A stretch of 64,000 nucleotides of DNA from Leptospira chreensis (lineage in GTDB: Bacteria; Spirochaetota; Leptospiria; Leptospirales; Leptospiraceae). The notes under the pieces are model-generated. The model did no database searches. It saw nothing but the letters and a program-made list of their open reading frames with translations, and was not told where the DNA came from. Every line of letters begins with the position of its first letter. Position 1 is the first letter of the stretch. This document shows positions 21,125-30,268 of the stretch, in pieces. The position numbers were made by a program, and so were the translations under genes. The stretch is taken from assembly GCF_016919165.1 (NCBI RefSeq), contig NZ_JAFFPS010000041.1, forward strand, positions 1-64,000, given 5' to 3'.

Positions 21125-23650
21125 ATGACCGAACAAAACGGCCAAGAAAACGAATCAAACAAAACCTTAGCACTGAATCTTTCCGGTAGACCAGACGTAG
21201 CCGGAGCTCTTAAAGCTGGTGTACGGGTCATTCCGGTTGAAATCGAAGACCAAATGAAGGAAGCTTACCTTGATTATGCAATGAGCGTAATTGTGGGTCG
21301 TGCCCTTCCTGATGTCAGAGATGGATTAAAACCAGTTCACAGACGTGTTCTCCATGCGATGAATGAAAGAGCTTGGAGATCCGATCGTCCTTATGTAAAA
21401 TCTGCGAAAATTGTTGGGGAAGTAATTGGTAACTATCACCCTCATGGTGACTCTCCTGTTTATGAAACCATGGTTCGTATGGCGCAAACTTTTTCCATGC
21501 GAGAAACTCTTATCGATGGTCAGGGTAACTTTGGATCTGTCGACGGGGACAACGCGGCGGCATATCGTTATACGGAAGCAAGGCTTACTAAACTTGCAGA
21601 AGAACTTCTCAAAGACATCGAAAAAAATACTGTAAGTTTTTCGCCAAACTTTGATGATACGAGACAACAACCAGATGTTTTACCTGCTAATTTTCCAAAT
21701 ATTTTGGTGAATGGTTCCACAGGAATTGCCGTGGGTATGGCAACAAACATCCCACCACATAACTTGAAAGAATCGGTGAATGCTGTCATTGCTCTCATTC
21801 AAAACCCTGATATCACACTTCCTGAACTCATGAAAATCATTCCGGGCCCGGATTTTCCTACGGGAGGAACGATCATTGGTGGGGAAGGCCTCTATCAAGC
21901 TTATGCGACGGGAAAGGGTTCCATTCGCATTCGTTCCAAAGTTGATATCATCGAAAACAACAAAGGTCGCGAGATCATTGTCATCAATGAAATTCCTTAT
22001 CAGGTAAACAAAAAGAACCTACTCGAAAAAATCGGGGACTTGGTGAATGAAAAGATCATTGAAGGGATTTCTGAAATATTAGACCTCTCTGATCGAAAGG
22101 GAATTCGTGTTGAGATTCATATTAAAAAAGATGCCAATGCTCAAGTCATTCTAAACCAACTTTTCAAACTGACTCAACTACAAGTAAGTTATGGAATTAC
22201 CATGCTTGCGATTTTGGACAACCGTCCTAAAATCTTTTCGCTGAAAGAAATTCTAAAGGCTTATGCCAATCATAGAAATGAAGTCGTTATCAAACGAACT
22301 GAATTTGATTTAGACAAAGCACAGAAACGAGCTCATATCTTAGAGGGCTTACGCATTGCACTCGATAATATTGATGAAGTGATCCGTATCATTCGTGCTT
22401 CGAAAGATGCGAGAGAAGCACAAAGTTCTTTGATGTCGACCTTTGCTCTTTCTGAACTGCAAGCAGATGCCATTTTGGAAATGCGTTTGCAACGCCTCAC
22501 ATCATTAGAAGTACAAAAGATCATTGAAGAATTAGAACAAGTGAGACTTCTCATCGCTGACTTAGAAGACATCCTTGCCAAACCAGAACGAGTGAAATCA
22601 ATCATTTGTGATGAGCTTGGGAAAGTAGCGCAATCTTTTGGAAACAATCGCGCAACAGAAATCAGTCTTGAGTCTATAGAGTCTTCTACATTCAACGCAG
22701 AGGACTTGATCGCTGACGAAGAAGTGGTTGTCCAACTTTCTGAAGATATGTTTATCAAACGCCTTCCTATGGATACCTTCCGCCGACAAAAACGCGGTGG
22801 AAAGGGCGTACAAGGAATCTCTACCAAACGAGAAGACTTTGTTAAAAAACTAAGTAGCGCGATGACTCATGACAACTTGATGCTCTTTTCCAACAAAGGT
22901 CGGGCTTTCCTTATGAAAGTTTACGAACTACCGATTGGTTCGAAAGAAGCACGTGGTAAGTCACTCAAAGCCGTAATCAATTTGAATGATGATGAAATTA
23001 TCACATCTTTATTCACTTTTAGAAACTTTGATGAATCCTATCTACTCATGGTGACGAAAGAAGGATTTGTGAAAAAGATCCAATTGGATGAATTCACAAA
23101 TACGAAAAAATCGGGAATCATTGCCATTGGACTTCGTGATGGAGATGAACTCATCGATGTGATCGCCAATCCAAGTAACTACGATGTCTTTATCGGAAGT
23201 AAAAATGGTCTCGCCATTCGAATGAATTTGAATGAACTCCGCTCGCAAGGTAGAACAGCATCTGGTGTCACTGCGATGAAGTTAGAAGACGATGATGCCA
23301 TTGCAGGGATTACGAAAGTAGAACCTGATACTACATTATTCTGTATTTCTGAAAATGGATTTGGAAAACGTACTGATTTTGAAGAATTCTCAACCAAAGG
23401 TCGTGGTGGCAAAGGGATGACTTACTTTAAAATTGGAGAGAAAAACGGAAGATCTGTAGGTATTGCTACTGTGAAAGAGGACGATGAACTTCTTGTCATC
23501 ACTCAATCCGGAATGGCCATTCGAGTGGAAGTAAAAACCATTTCTATGGTGGGACGTTCCGCTATGGGAGTCAAAGTTGTGAATACGAAAGATGAAGACT
23601 TTGTAAAAGACTTTGCTGTTGTTAGAGACTCGGAAACCGAATCTGAATAA
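21125..23650 (+). CDS. gyrA: DNA gyrase subunit A
   Basis: 841-residue DNA-cleaving subunit. EIEDQMKEAYLDYAMSVIVG begins the winged-helix region. The catalytic tyrosine is in AAAYRYTEARL (around residue 145). QKRGGKG (about 558-564) is the GyrA box that lets the C-terminal beta-pinwheel wrap DNA, so this is gyrase rather than topoisomerase IV. In the quinolone pocket HPHGDSPVYET, the residue after the conserved Ser (E. coli position 84) is Pro and E. coli position 87 is Glu. Ser is retained. The gene follows gyrB in the same transcript. Confidence 0.97.
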   Translation: MTEQNGQENESNKTLALNLSGRPDVAGALKAGVRVIPVEIEDQMKEAYLDYAMSVIVGRALPDVRDGLKPVHRRVLHAMNERAWRSDRPYVKSAKIVGEVIGNYHPHGDSPVYETMVRMAQTFSMRETLIDGQGNFGSVDGDNAAAYRYTEARLTKLAEELLKDIEKNTVSFSPNFDDTRQQPDVLPANFPNILVNGSTGIAVGMATNIPPHNLKESVNAVIALIQNPDITLPELMKIIPGPDFPTGGTIIGGEGLYQAYATGKGSIRIRSKVDIIENNKGREIIVINEIPYQVNKKNLLEKIGDLVNEKIIEGISEILDLSDRKGIRVEIHIKKDANAQVILNQLFKLTQLQVSYGITMLAILDNRPKIFSLKEILKAYANHRNEVVIKRTEFDLDKAQKRAHILEGLRIALDNIDEVIRIIRASKDAREAQSSLMSTFALSELQADAILEMRLQRLTSLEVQKIIEELEQVRLLIADLEDILAKPERVKSIICDELGKVAQSFGNNRATEISLESIESSTFNAEDLIADEEVVVQLSEDMFIKRLPMDTFRRQKRGGKGVQGISTKREDFVKKLSSAMTHDNLMLFSNKGRAFLMKVYELPIGSKEARGKSLKAVINLNDDEIITSLFTFRNFDESYLLMVTKEGFVKKIQLDEFTNTKKSGIIAIGLRDGDELIDVIANPSNYDVFIGSKNGLAIRMNLNELRSQGRTASGVTAMKLEDDDAIAGITKVEPDTTLFCISENGFGKRTDFEEFSTKGRGGKGMTYFKIGEKNGRSVGIATVKEDDELLVITQSGMAIRVEVKTISMVGRSAMGVKVVNTKDEDFVKDFAVVRDSETESE

Positions 23651-23663
23651 TTAGAGAGTTAGC

Positions 23664-24677
23664 ATGATTACCATCGGGAATGTAACAATCAAAGGTGACG
23701 TTGTTCTTTCTCCGATGGCAGGTATTTCAGATAGTCCTTATCGACAAATTTCCAGACGATTTGGATCTGCCTTTGCTTATACGGAGTTTGTTTCCACGGA
23801 ACAATTGTTAATGGGAAATACAAAATCCCTAGATATGTTTCGTTATTTAGAAAAAGAAAGACCTATTTTTTTTCAAATCTTTGGCTCCGATTTAGAAACG
23901 GTTGTCAATGCATCGGAAATTGCCGCTTCTAAAAAACCAGATGTGATAGATCTCAATATGGGCTGTTCTGTGGCAAAGGTCTCTCATCACGGTTCCGGAG
24001 CAGGGCTCTTGCGAAATGTTCGGTTGGCAGGAGAAATGATCGAAGGGATCCGCAAAAAAACTGGCCTTCCTGTTACAGCGAAGATTCGCCTTGGATGGGA
24101 TGCAAATTCCTTAAACTATTTAGAAACAGTCAAAGTATTAGAAGGATCTGGGGTCTCTGCGATTTCCGTTCATGGAAGAACGAAAGCAATGGCATACACT
24201 GGTTTAGCCGATTGGAATCCCATTGGTGAGATCAAATCAAAAGCAACGGTTCCCATTTTTGGAAATGGTGATGTGGCAAGTTTTGCGGAAGCCTTAGATA
24301 AGAAAAAGAAATATGGTGTGGATTTAGTTCTGATTGGTCGCAAAGCCATTGGAAATCCTTGGATCTTTTCGGAATCACCAAAGGAAAACTGTTCCTGGTT
24401 AGAAATCAAAACTGTGATCCTAGAACATTTGCATCTTATGTTAGATTTTTATCCTTCCGTTGATGATTATGCTTTGATCCTCTTTCGAAAGCATTTTATA
24501 CGGTATATAGAAAACACAGGTTTTCCTGAAGAGAGCAAACGAGAGTTATTGCAATTTACAAATGTGAATCAATTTATAGATAGATTGGAATCTGTTTCTA
24601 TAGATTCTAAGTTTTTGGAAACAAGCGAAATAAAAAACGAGAATATAAACTGTGAAACGTTTGTGAGTCTCGCGTAA
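23664..24677 (+). CDS. dusB: tRNA-dihydrouridine synthase (Dus family)
   Basis: 337-residue FMN enzyme that reduces uridines in tRNA D-loops. LSPMAGISDSPYRQISRRFG is the family N-terminus. The catalytic cysteine lies in DLNMGCSVAKV (about 92-102); the family usually has NMGCP here. AKIRLGWD, VSVHGRTK-type ISVHGRTKAMAY and IFGNGDV complete the barrel. The type is closest to DusB, but the A/B/C subclass is not certain. It lies 13 bases after gyrA and is probably in the same transcript. Confidence 0.88.
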   Translation: MITIGNVTIKGDVVLSPMAGISDSPYRQISRRFGSAFAYTEFVSTEQLLMGNTKSLDMFRYLEKERPIFFQIFGSDLETVVNASEIAASKKPDVIDLNMGCSVAKVSHHGSGAGLLRNVRLAGEMIEGIRKKTGLPVTAKIRLGWDANSLNYLETVKVLEGSGVSAISVHGRTKAMAYTGLADWNPIGEIKSKATVPIFGNGDVASFAEALDKKKKYGVDLVLIGRKAIGNPWIFSESPKENCSWLEIKTVILEHLHLMLDFYPSVDDYALILFRKHFIRYIENTGFPEESKRELLQFTNVNQFIDRLESVSIDSKFLETSEIKNENINCETFVSLA

Positions 24678-24688
24678 AGGAAGTTAAA

Positions 24689-25072
24689 ATGGCAGATTCA
24701 AAACAATCGATATTTTCTGATAGTTATAGTAAGTATGGTGGAGCCAAACAAAAACGTAAAGATGCAAGGGTGAAGTTAGATGTGCCTTGCACTGTGGAAC
24801 TTGTAAAATCCAAAAATACGCCGGTTACTGGACATCTTTCCGATTTGGGAACGGGAGGTTTGGCATTCCAAACCACTGCCATCTTTTATGAAGGAGATCA
24901 GGTGAGGGTTCAATTTTCTCTGCATCAAAATCCTTTAGAAATTATTGGAACGGTCCACCGGACGGCTGGTAAAACGACTTCAGTGATATTCCAACCACTG
25001 GGTGCGGAAGAACATAAAATCGTTCAAGAATTCATTCACAAACACTACTTCGACCCTAAGTTAAAAAAGTAA
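24689..25072 (+). CDS. PilZ-domain protein
   Basis: 127 residues and cytoplasmic. RKDARVKLDVPCTVEL (about 22-37) carries the RxxxR motif, and LSDLGTGGLAF (about 50-60) corresponds to the (D/N)xSxxG motif, with Thr in place of Ser. Together these bind cyclic di-GMP in PilZ proteins. No output domain is attached, so it may act by contacting a partner. It follows dusB by 11 bases. The domain call is good; binding is inferred. Confidence 0.82.
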   Translation: MADSKQSIFSDSYSKYGGAKQKRKDARVKLDVPCTVELVKSKNTPVTGHLSDLGTGGLAFQTTAIFYEGDQVRVQFSLHQNPLEIIGTVHRTAGKTTSVIFQPLGAEEHKIVQEFIHKHYFDPKLKK

Positions 25073-25086
25073 ACTAAGACGAAGGC

Positions 25087-25112
25087 AAAAAAAAGCCTCC
25101 TAAAGAGGAGGC
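25087..25112 (-). terminator. Intrinsic terminator of lipL21
   Basis: On the minus strand GCCTCCT (25112-25106) pairs with AGGAGGC (25101-25095) across a 4-base loop and runs straight into eight T. It may also weakly stop the plus-strand PilZ transcript. Confidence 0.92.
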
Positions 25113-25143
25113 CTTCTTTGAAACTAAAAACTAAACAGTCAGA

Positions 25144-25725
25144 TTACTGAACTGCAGTTGCCTTAGCTTCAAGCGCTTTTTGTCCACCTGCATAACGCAA
25201 GTATCCAACACACTGACATTCTTCCCAAGTTTCAGGTTCGCCAACATTTGCACAAATTCCTGTTTCATTGTTAAGTGAGCAGCAGTCGTAAACCCCAACA
25301 CCTTTGATGATACCTTTAGATTCAGAAACAATCACGGAACCTGTGGATTGACCATCAGATACACCGGATGCTTGTTCTAAATATTCACCTAAGATTTTTT
25401 TCAAACCATCACCAGCAACTTGGAGACGAGCTGCTTCACGGCAAGTGGATTGTTTCATTGCAACTGAGTTAGCTTTGATTGCTTTGTCAGAAGCACGTGC
25501 AGAAAATTTCATGTAAAGATAATCGTATTCTTTCTCTTTTCCTTTGCAATACTCAGCCGGGCTTTCACCACGTTTTGCAGCAGCGGCGTCAGGCGCACAA
25601 GCCCAACCTTCAAAAATCCAACCATTTTTACCTACGGTCGTAGCGTCTCTTCTGCCTCCATCATTGGATCCGCAAGATACAACAAATGCGATTAGAGAGG
25701 CACATACGATAAGCGATTTCTTCAT
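25144..25725 (-). CDS. lipL21: Outer-membrane lipoprotein LipL21
   Basis: 193 residues. The signal MKKSLIVCASLIAFVVSC ends in a spirochaete-type lipobox, with Cys18 lipidated. The mature part matches what I know of L. interrogans LipL21 in several places: DATTVGKNGWIFEGW, YLYMKFSARAS, STCREAARLQ, ASGVSDGQST, VIVSESKGIIKGVGVYDC and WEECQCVGY. LipL21 is an abundant surface lipoprotein reported to bind peptidoglycan. This copy has two extra cysteines near YDCCSLNNETGIC. GGAAAAGGAG precedes the ATG, and a TTGACA box lies at 25773-25778 on this strand. It is near gyrA, as in pathogens (LA0011). Confidence 0.93.
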   Translation of the reverse strand: MKKSLIVCASLIAFVVSCGSNDGGRRDATTVGKNGWIFEGWACAPDAAAAKRGESPAEYCKGKEKEYDYLYMKFSARASDKAIKANSVAMKQSTCREAARLQVAGDGLKKILGEYLEQASGVSDGQSTGSVIVSESKGIIKGVGVYDCCSLNNETGICANVGEPETWEECQCVGYLRYAGGQKALEAKATAVQ

Positions 25726-25854
25726 AAAGAATCTACTCCTTTTCCGGAGAATTTGATCCTATAAAAACCCCTTGTCAATCTTTTCTCAAAGAAAACGAAA
25801 GAAGGTAGAAGGATAAAGATTTACATTTTCCCTCAATGGACCGATTCTAATTTT

Positions 25855-27432
25855 ATGTCTCGCCGACCCTTCCGAATTCCCTACGTATGGATACTCGTTT
25901 TTATTGCGTTCTTCCCCGAATTTATTTTTGCGAAAGAAATTTCTATCCTACCCGCTTACATTTCTGGTGAGGTTCCTTCGGTTCTAGGAACCAGACGTGA
26001 GGCGGGTTTTGAATTGTCCCGACTTTCACGACATTATCTAAAACGAAATTTTTTTACTGAAATTACAGATCCAAAATTAATAGAAAATTATTTAAATGAA
26101 ACAGAGTGGAATGAGGAAGCTGAGCTAAAAGATCAGGAACTTTTCTCTTATTGTAGTGAATGGGATTCTCATTTTGTGGTTCAGGATCAGATTGATTTTG
26201 GAACTCCCATCCTTGTGAAAACGGTCATTTTTAATTGTAAAAACCAAACAAGACAAACCATCCAATCTAAACTCATTTCTAATTTTGTATTGGCATACGA
26301 AAAACATAACGATAAAAGTTTTCGGTTTTTACCCCCAAGGTTTTATGAAAAAAAGAATAAGGCAGTCTCTTATTATGAAATCAATCTATTTGTAGACATC
26401 CACTCGTCCTATGCTTATTACAAAAAAGATATTTTAAAAAGTTTATCCGCTCTGTATGACCAAGACGGTTTGTATTTGGGTGTCACTCTTGTTAAAAAGG
26501 ATAAAACGGTTTCTATTCCCCCAACAAAGGAACATGCAGAAATTAAAAAACTGATGGAAGAAACCGGATGGCAAGGGAATAACCAAACCGAATCTGTAGT
26601 TTCCGCATTACAAGGGTTAAAATCAAAAATCTCTTCTGGTAAAAAGGAATCTAGAAAACTATTTCTATTACTTTCCTCCAGTGTGAAGGACAAATCAGGA
26701 TCTATCATTATGGCACTGAATGATCTTCGTCATATGGAAATTGAACCGGTGCTTCTTATTCCCAATCATTCAGACTTGAGTACAATCAGGGAATTACAAC
26801 GAATCGGTAAGGCAAGTAATAGTCGTGTTGTAGGAATTACAGAATACCAAAAAATTGGAACTTCAGAAGGTTATGAATACCTTTATCTAAATCAGTTTAA
26901 TGTTTATTCTTCTGCGGAAGAATTACAAATGCCTTTCAATTGGAACCAAAACCAAGTCAAAAAATACGATGCCTCTTTGGTCCGAGCCGCAGTGGATGTG
27001 ATCACTCCCTACAATCTTTACCTTGCTTATGAAAAAATTTCGGACAAACGTGTTTTAGAGAAAGAAGAAGTAAAAACGGATTTGGAATATATTCTTCGGA
27101 CAGAATCCAATACGGACCAAACAGAAAAAGATCGTTTCCAAACTGTCCTTGTCGAATCGAAAGGCGAAGCAATTTGGATTCAATTGCCTTATGATGTGAC
27201 TGTTACCAAAGGAAAGGAATATTTGATCCAAACAACATTTGTTTTGGATCCTCTCTCCACTTGGGGAGTTAAAAATGCACCGGCGGAAACGAACTTACTC
27301 AAAGTAAACACCACCTATCCCAAAACATTGATGGTGAAACCTTCACAGGCAAAAAAGTTCTTAGATACAAACAAAATCAGAGAGTTCAATGGTTATCTCC
27401 AAGGGACAGTGAGTGTCATCAAAAAGAAGTAA
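25855..27432 (+). CDS. Secreted protein with possible VWA-like core, function unknown
   Basis: 525 residues with a signal peptide (MSRRPFRIPYVWILVFIAFFPEFIFA). The middle (about 175-330) alternates strands and helices like a von Willebrand A fold: YYEINLFVDIHSSYAYYKKDILKSL, then LYLGVTLV, then RKLFLLLSSSV with IIMALNDLRHMEIEPVLLIP. The metal site DxSxS would be DIHSS, so it is degenerate. No other family is recognised. The periplasmic or surface location is inferred from the signal. The next gene, a degenerate sigma-54-type regulator, starts inside its last codons, so the pair is translated together. Confidence 0.65.
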   Translation: MSRRPFRIPYVWILVFIAFFPEFIFAKEISILPAYISGEVPSVLGTRREAGFELSRLSRHYLKRNFFTEITDPKLIENYLNETEWNEEAELKDQELFSYCSEWDSHFVVQDQIDFGTPILVKTVIFNCKNQTRQTIQSKLISNFVLAYEKHNDKSFRFLPPRFYEKKNKAVSYYEINLFVDIHSSYAYYKKDILKSLSALYDQDGLYLGVTLVKKDKTVSIPPTKEHAEIKKLMEETGWQGNNQTESVVSALQGLKSKISSGKKESRKLFLLLSSSVKDKSGSIIMALNDLRHMEIEPVLLIPNHSDLSTIRELQRIGKASNSRVVGITEYQKIGTSEGYEYLYLNQFNVYSSAEELQMPFNWNQNQVKKYDASLVRAAVDVITPYNLYLAYEKISDKRVLEKEEVKTDLEYILRTESNTDQTEKDRFQTVLVESKGEAIWIQLPYDVTVTKGKEYLIQTTFVLDPLSTWGVKNAPAETNLLKVNTTYPKTLMVKPSQAKKFLDTNKIREFNGYLQGTVSVIKKK

Positions 27433-28300
27433 ATCCAATCACGAATGGATTTGTAGCGGATCCGATATACAAAAGATTCGTAACCAATGGATCGAAACAT
27501 CCAACTCAAACTTACCAATGTTAATCATTGGAGAAAGAGGAGTTGGTAAAAGTTTTTGGATTCAAAGAAGTTTGGAACAAAGAAATATCGCCGAAAATTC
27601 TATCATTCGATTGGACTTTCAATACCCGTTTCTTTTTGGAGAAACATTAGAGAAAATCAAATCTTCTAAGCAAATGATCACAATTCTCATTGATCAAATC
27701 ACAAAGGCAAAGCCGGAAGAAGTTATCCAATTACAACAGTGGTGGAAGTCTGAAAAATATGAAGAAAAGTCGAAGGTGTATTTGTATTGGGAAATTCATT
27801 CGGAAGAATTAGAAATTCTAAACCAAAAGAATGTGTATTCCGATTTTTATGACCAATTGAAATCCTTTCGATTTGAATTACCGAATCTTAAAAAAAGAAT
27901 TTCTGAACTTCCACAGTTTGTTTCCCAATTTTTAGAAGAAGCAAACGTTGGGTTGAATAAAAAAATCACAGGGATTGAAGAAGAGTTTTTTGTATTTTTT
28001 AAAAACAAAAACTTCCGCACCAATCTTTCTGAACTCAAAGATATGATCTTTGCTCTTGTGGGTTTTTCTTCTAGTAAACATTTACATTGGAAACAAATCC
28101 CTTCACATTTTTTTGAAAATCAATTATCAGAATTAGAAGTAAAACCAGGAATCAGTTTGGAGATTTATGAAAAAGAAATCATTAAAGCCAATTTGATTTA
28201 TACAAAAGGAAACCGGGAAAAGGCGGCTAAGTTACTTGGAATTTCAGAAAGAAATTTGTATCGAAAACTACATGAATATCAATTAGAAGATCTTTCTTGA
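27413..28300 (+). CDS. Degenerate NtrC-type (AAA+ / Fis HTH) regulator
   Basis: 295 residues from GTG. GERGVGKSF (about 38-46) is a Walker A close to the GESGTGKE of sigma-54 activators. The rest of the AAA+ domain is divergent: there is no GAFTGA loop for contacting sigma-54 and no clear Walker B. The C-terminus (about 250-290: IIKANLIYTKGNREKAAKLLGIS followed by ERNLYRKLHEY) is a classic Fis-type helix-turn-helix. There is no receiver or sensor domain. It may be a DNA-binding regulator that no longer activates sigma-54, possibly tied to its coupled upstream partner. Its last 22 bases overlap convergent holA. Confidence 0.75.
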   Translation: MSSKRSKSNHEWICSGSDIQKIRNQWIETSNSNLPMLIIGERGVGKSFWIQRSLEQRNIAENSIIRLDFQYPFLFGETLEKIKSSKQMITILIDQITKAKPEEVIQLQQWWKSEKYEEKSKVYLYWEIHSEELEILNQKNVYSDFYDQLKSFRFELPNLKKRISELPQFVSQFLEEANVGLNKKITGIEEEFFVFFKNKNFRTNLSELKDMIFALVGFSSSKHLHWKQIPSHFFENQLSELEVKPGISLEIYEKEIIKANLIYTKGNREKAAKLLGISERNLYRKLHEYQLEDLS

Positions 28301-29388
28301 AGTAATGAAAACAAATGCATGATTTTCTGTAGAAAATAGTTTTTCCCTTCTTCATCGCGAAGTCCCGATTTGAATTTAATATTCATCTCAATCACTTGCT
28401 CATAAAACTGATCTAAAATTTTATCCGTAAACAACGCCGAATCAGAAACCAATTGTCGTCTTACAAAATTTTTTCTCGCATCGGAATAACTTCCGGTTTT
28501 TAAAAGTTCATCCATAAGAGGAATGGGAACTTCTCCGTTATGTCTTGAGCGAATGACTTTGATTTTACGAATCTCATCTAATTTGTAAGTGAGTCTTGTT
28601 AAGAAACTGAGGATCTCGGAATTTTGATCACCAAACTTTGTGAATTCTTTAAAAAAATCTACTTTTCGTTTTTGGACGAGTGATTCAACGAGAGTATTTG
28701 TATTGAGTTCATTTTGGCTAAATAGAACGATATTAACATCGTCGATTGTAAATTTAGAACGATGTAGGTATTGTTTTAATTTTTTAACACTTTTTAAATA
28801 AGCACCGACGTTTGCAGGAATTCTATGAATGAATTCCTCAGCCGCATTGGGTTCGAAATGTGCTTGTTCCTGATCACAAACTTCTTTGAATACTTTTGGA
28901 TAGTCGCTTGGGTATAAAAATTTTGTTTTATAGAAGTTAAGCGTACTTTGAAAGAGTTGGATCAAACTCTGTGGGATGTCTTTGCTATCGTAATGCACTA
29001 ATAAAAAAATTTCATCGGATACGGAGGTGATGTTTTTACGAAATCCAGAAGCAAAGTCTTTCCACTCCTGAGCGGACTTTGTATCAAGGATAGGTTTAAA
29101 AAGGGCAGAAGCTTGTTTGACTATGATTAACTTTCTTGGATAAAACATATCCGGAGTGAAAAGTTCGGCAAAGAGTTTTGCTTGTTCGCCGGATTCGGAA
29201 ACAATCAAAATGATTTCGTAAGTGCCTGCTGATTTGGAAAGTGCTTCCTTGTAGTGTTCAATGATGAGTTCAAATTCGTAGGAGTCTTCCCCCGAGTAGG
29301 CAAAAAACTGGGGTAAGTTCGAAGTTTGGGTTTTGAAGAGTTGGAAAAGAGAGGTAAATTCCCTAGCTTGCGATTTTTTTGTTTCCAT
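28279..29388 (-). CDS. holA: DNA polymerase III delta subunit (HolA-like)
   Basis: 369 residues. The overall pattern fits clamp-loader delta. An N-terminal nucleotide-fold-like region begins NLPQFFAYSGEDSYEFELIIEHYKEAL. A segment with RKLIIVKQASALFK corresponds to the strand before the beta-clamp contact. A helical C-terminal domain follows (NTNTLVESLVQKRKVDFFKEF, ILSFLTRLTYKLDEI). Delta has no ATPase motif, and none is seen. Together with the delta-prime gene at 13.9 kb, the window carries two clamp-loader subunits. Sequence divergence leaves some doubt. Confidence 0.82.
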   Translation of the reverse strand: METKKSQAREFTSLFQLFKTQTSNLPQFFAYSGEDSYEFELIIEHYKEALSKSAGTYEIILIVSESGEQAKLFAELFTPDMFYPRKLIIVKQASALFKPILDTKSAQEWKDFASGFRKNITSVSDEIFLLVHYDSKDIPQSLIQLFQSTLNFYKTKFLYPSDYPKVFKEVCDQEQAHFEPNAAEEFIHRIPANVGAYLKSVKKLKQYLHRSKFTIDDVNIVLFSQNELNTNTLVESLVQKRKVDFFKEFTKFGDQNSEILSFLTRLTYKLDEIRKIKVIRSRHNGEVPIPLMDELLKTGSYSDARKNFVRRQLVSDSALFTDKILDQFYEQVIEMNIKFKSGLRDEEGKNYFLQKIMHLFSLLQERSSN

Positions 29389-29439
29389 TTTCGATAAACC
29401 GGTCTAATCTTTCGTTAGGATCAGGGCGATATTCATAGT

Positions 29440-29670
29440 ATGGAAATCTCAAGTAATGTGGCAAGAGTTTCAGGACTAGGCGAACCGTATATGTATGTGT
29501 CCCCCACATACAATACCCAAGCGGTCGAACAAGTAGAAGCGATCCAATCGCGCGCCTACCAACCAAAATATGTTTCCGGGGAAACGGAAAAAAAAGCAGC
29601 GGAGATCCAAACAAGTCCGGATGCAAAAGCAGCTTACAAACCTGGAAATTTAGTCAACATTTACGCGTAA
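29440..29670 (+). CDS. Small protein of unknown function
   Basis: 76 residues, soluble and without a signal. It starts MEISSNVARVSGLGEPYMYV after AGGATCAGGGCGA and ends KPGNLVNIYA. The composition is ordinary and the frame is free of rare runs, unlike antisense shadows nearby. It is divergent from holA and overlaps the 3' end of maf by 17 bases on the opposite strand. The family is not recognised. The short C-terminal G-x-L-V-N-I-Y-A tail resembles those of other small bacterial proteins, but this is not diagnostic. Confidence 0.6.
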   Translation: MEISSNVARVSGLGEPYMYVSPTYNTQAVEQVEAIQSRAYQPKYVSGETEKKAAEIQTSPDAKAAYKPGNLVNIYA

Positions 29671-30262
29671 GCGAATTCTCCCAGAAAGGCAACCATACCG
29701 AAGAACGTGAAAGAAAACTTCGGAGGGGAAATCCCATAACATTCGTATACGATCCCTCTCTAAACCGCACAGGTCCGTCCGTGTCTTGGATTCCATAAGA
29801 ACCTGCTTTATCAAACGGTTGGCAACGCAGGATATAATCTCTAATTTCCTCTTCCTTCCAATCTTTAAATTCAATGATGGTTTCTTCATAGAAAAAATCA
29901 AAAGTTGAATTCGTCTTAAGCCCGGCACCTGAAAATACAGAATGTTTGTTCCCGGATAGTGTTTGTAAGATGCGAATCGCATCCTCTAGATCTAAAGGTT
30001 TGTGTAAAATTTCATTTTGAAACACAACGATCGTGTCAGCGGCCAGATATAAATGATTGGGATTCCCGTCTGCCCCCAATTTTGAGTGAACCATTCGTTC
30101 TAAATAAACTAGCGGAGGTTCTTTATTGATTTGGGCCTCATCTATGTTCGCTGGTTCCACCAAAAATTGGAATCCAAGGTCACTTAGGATTTGGATTCGT
30201 CTGGGTGATGCTGATTTGAGTATAAACAAATTCTTGCTATTCCTTACGGGATATTGTTTCAT
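29654..30262 (-). CDS. maf: Maf-like nucleoside-triphosphate pyrophosphatase
   Basis: 202 residues; Maf enzymes hydrolyse non-canonical or modified nucleotides such as dTTP/UTP or m7GTP. Family motifs appear in order: LKSASPRRIQIL (about 15-26), AADTIVVF (about 74-81), KPLDLEDA (about 88-95), LSGNKHSVFSG (about 102-112), FDKAGSYGIQD (about 149-159) and GSYTNVMGFPL (about 169-179). Cytoplasmic. The ATG overlaps by opposite strand with the upstream region of the small lipoprotein gene. The substrate subclass is not decided. Confidence 0.9.
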   Translation of the reverse strand: MKQYPVRNSKNLFILKSASPRRIQILSDLGFQFLVEPANIDEAQINKEPPLVYLERMVHSKLGADGNPNHLYLAADTIVVFQNEILHKPLDLEDAIRILQTLSGNKHSVFSGAGLKTNSTFDFFYEETIIEFKDWKEEEIRDYILRCQPFDKAGSYGIQDTDGPVRFREGSYTNVMGFPLRSFLSRSSVWLPFWENSLTRKC

Positions 30263-30268
30263 TTCATA

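Noticed and set aside
22333..22827. Minus-strand frame opposite gyrA
   Set aside because: Serine-rich shadow frame without ribosome site or family.
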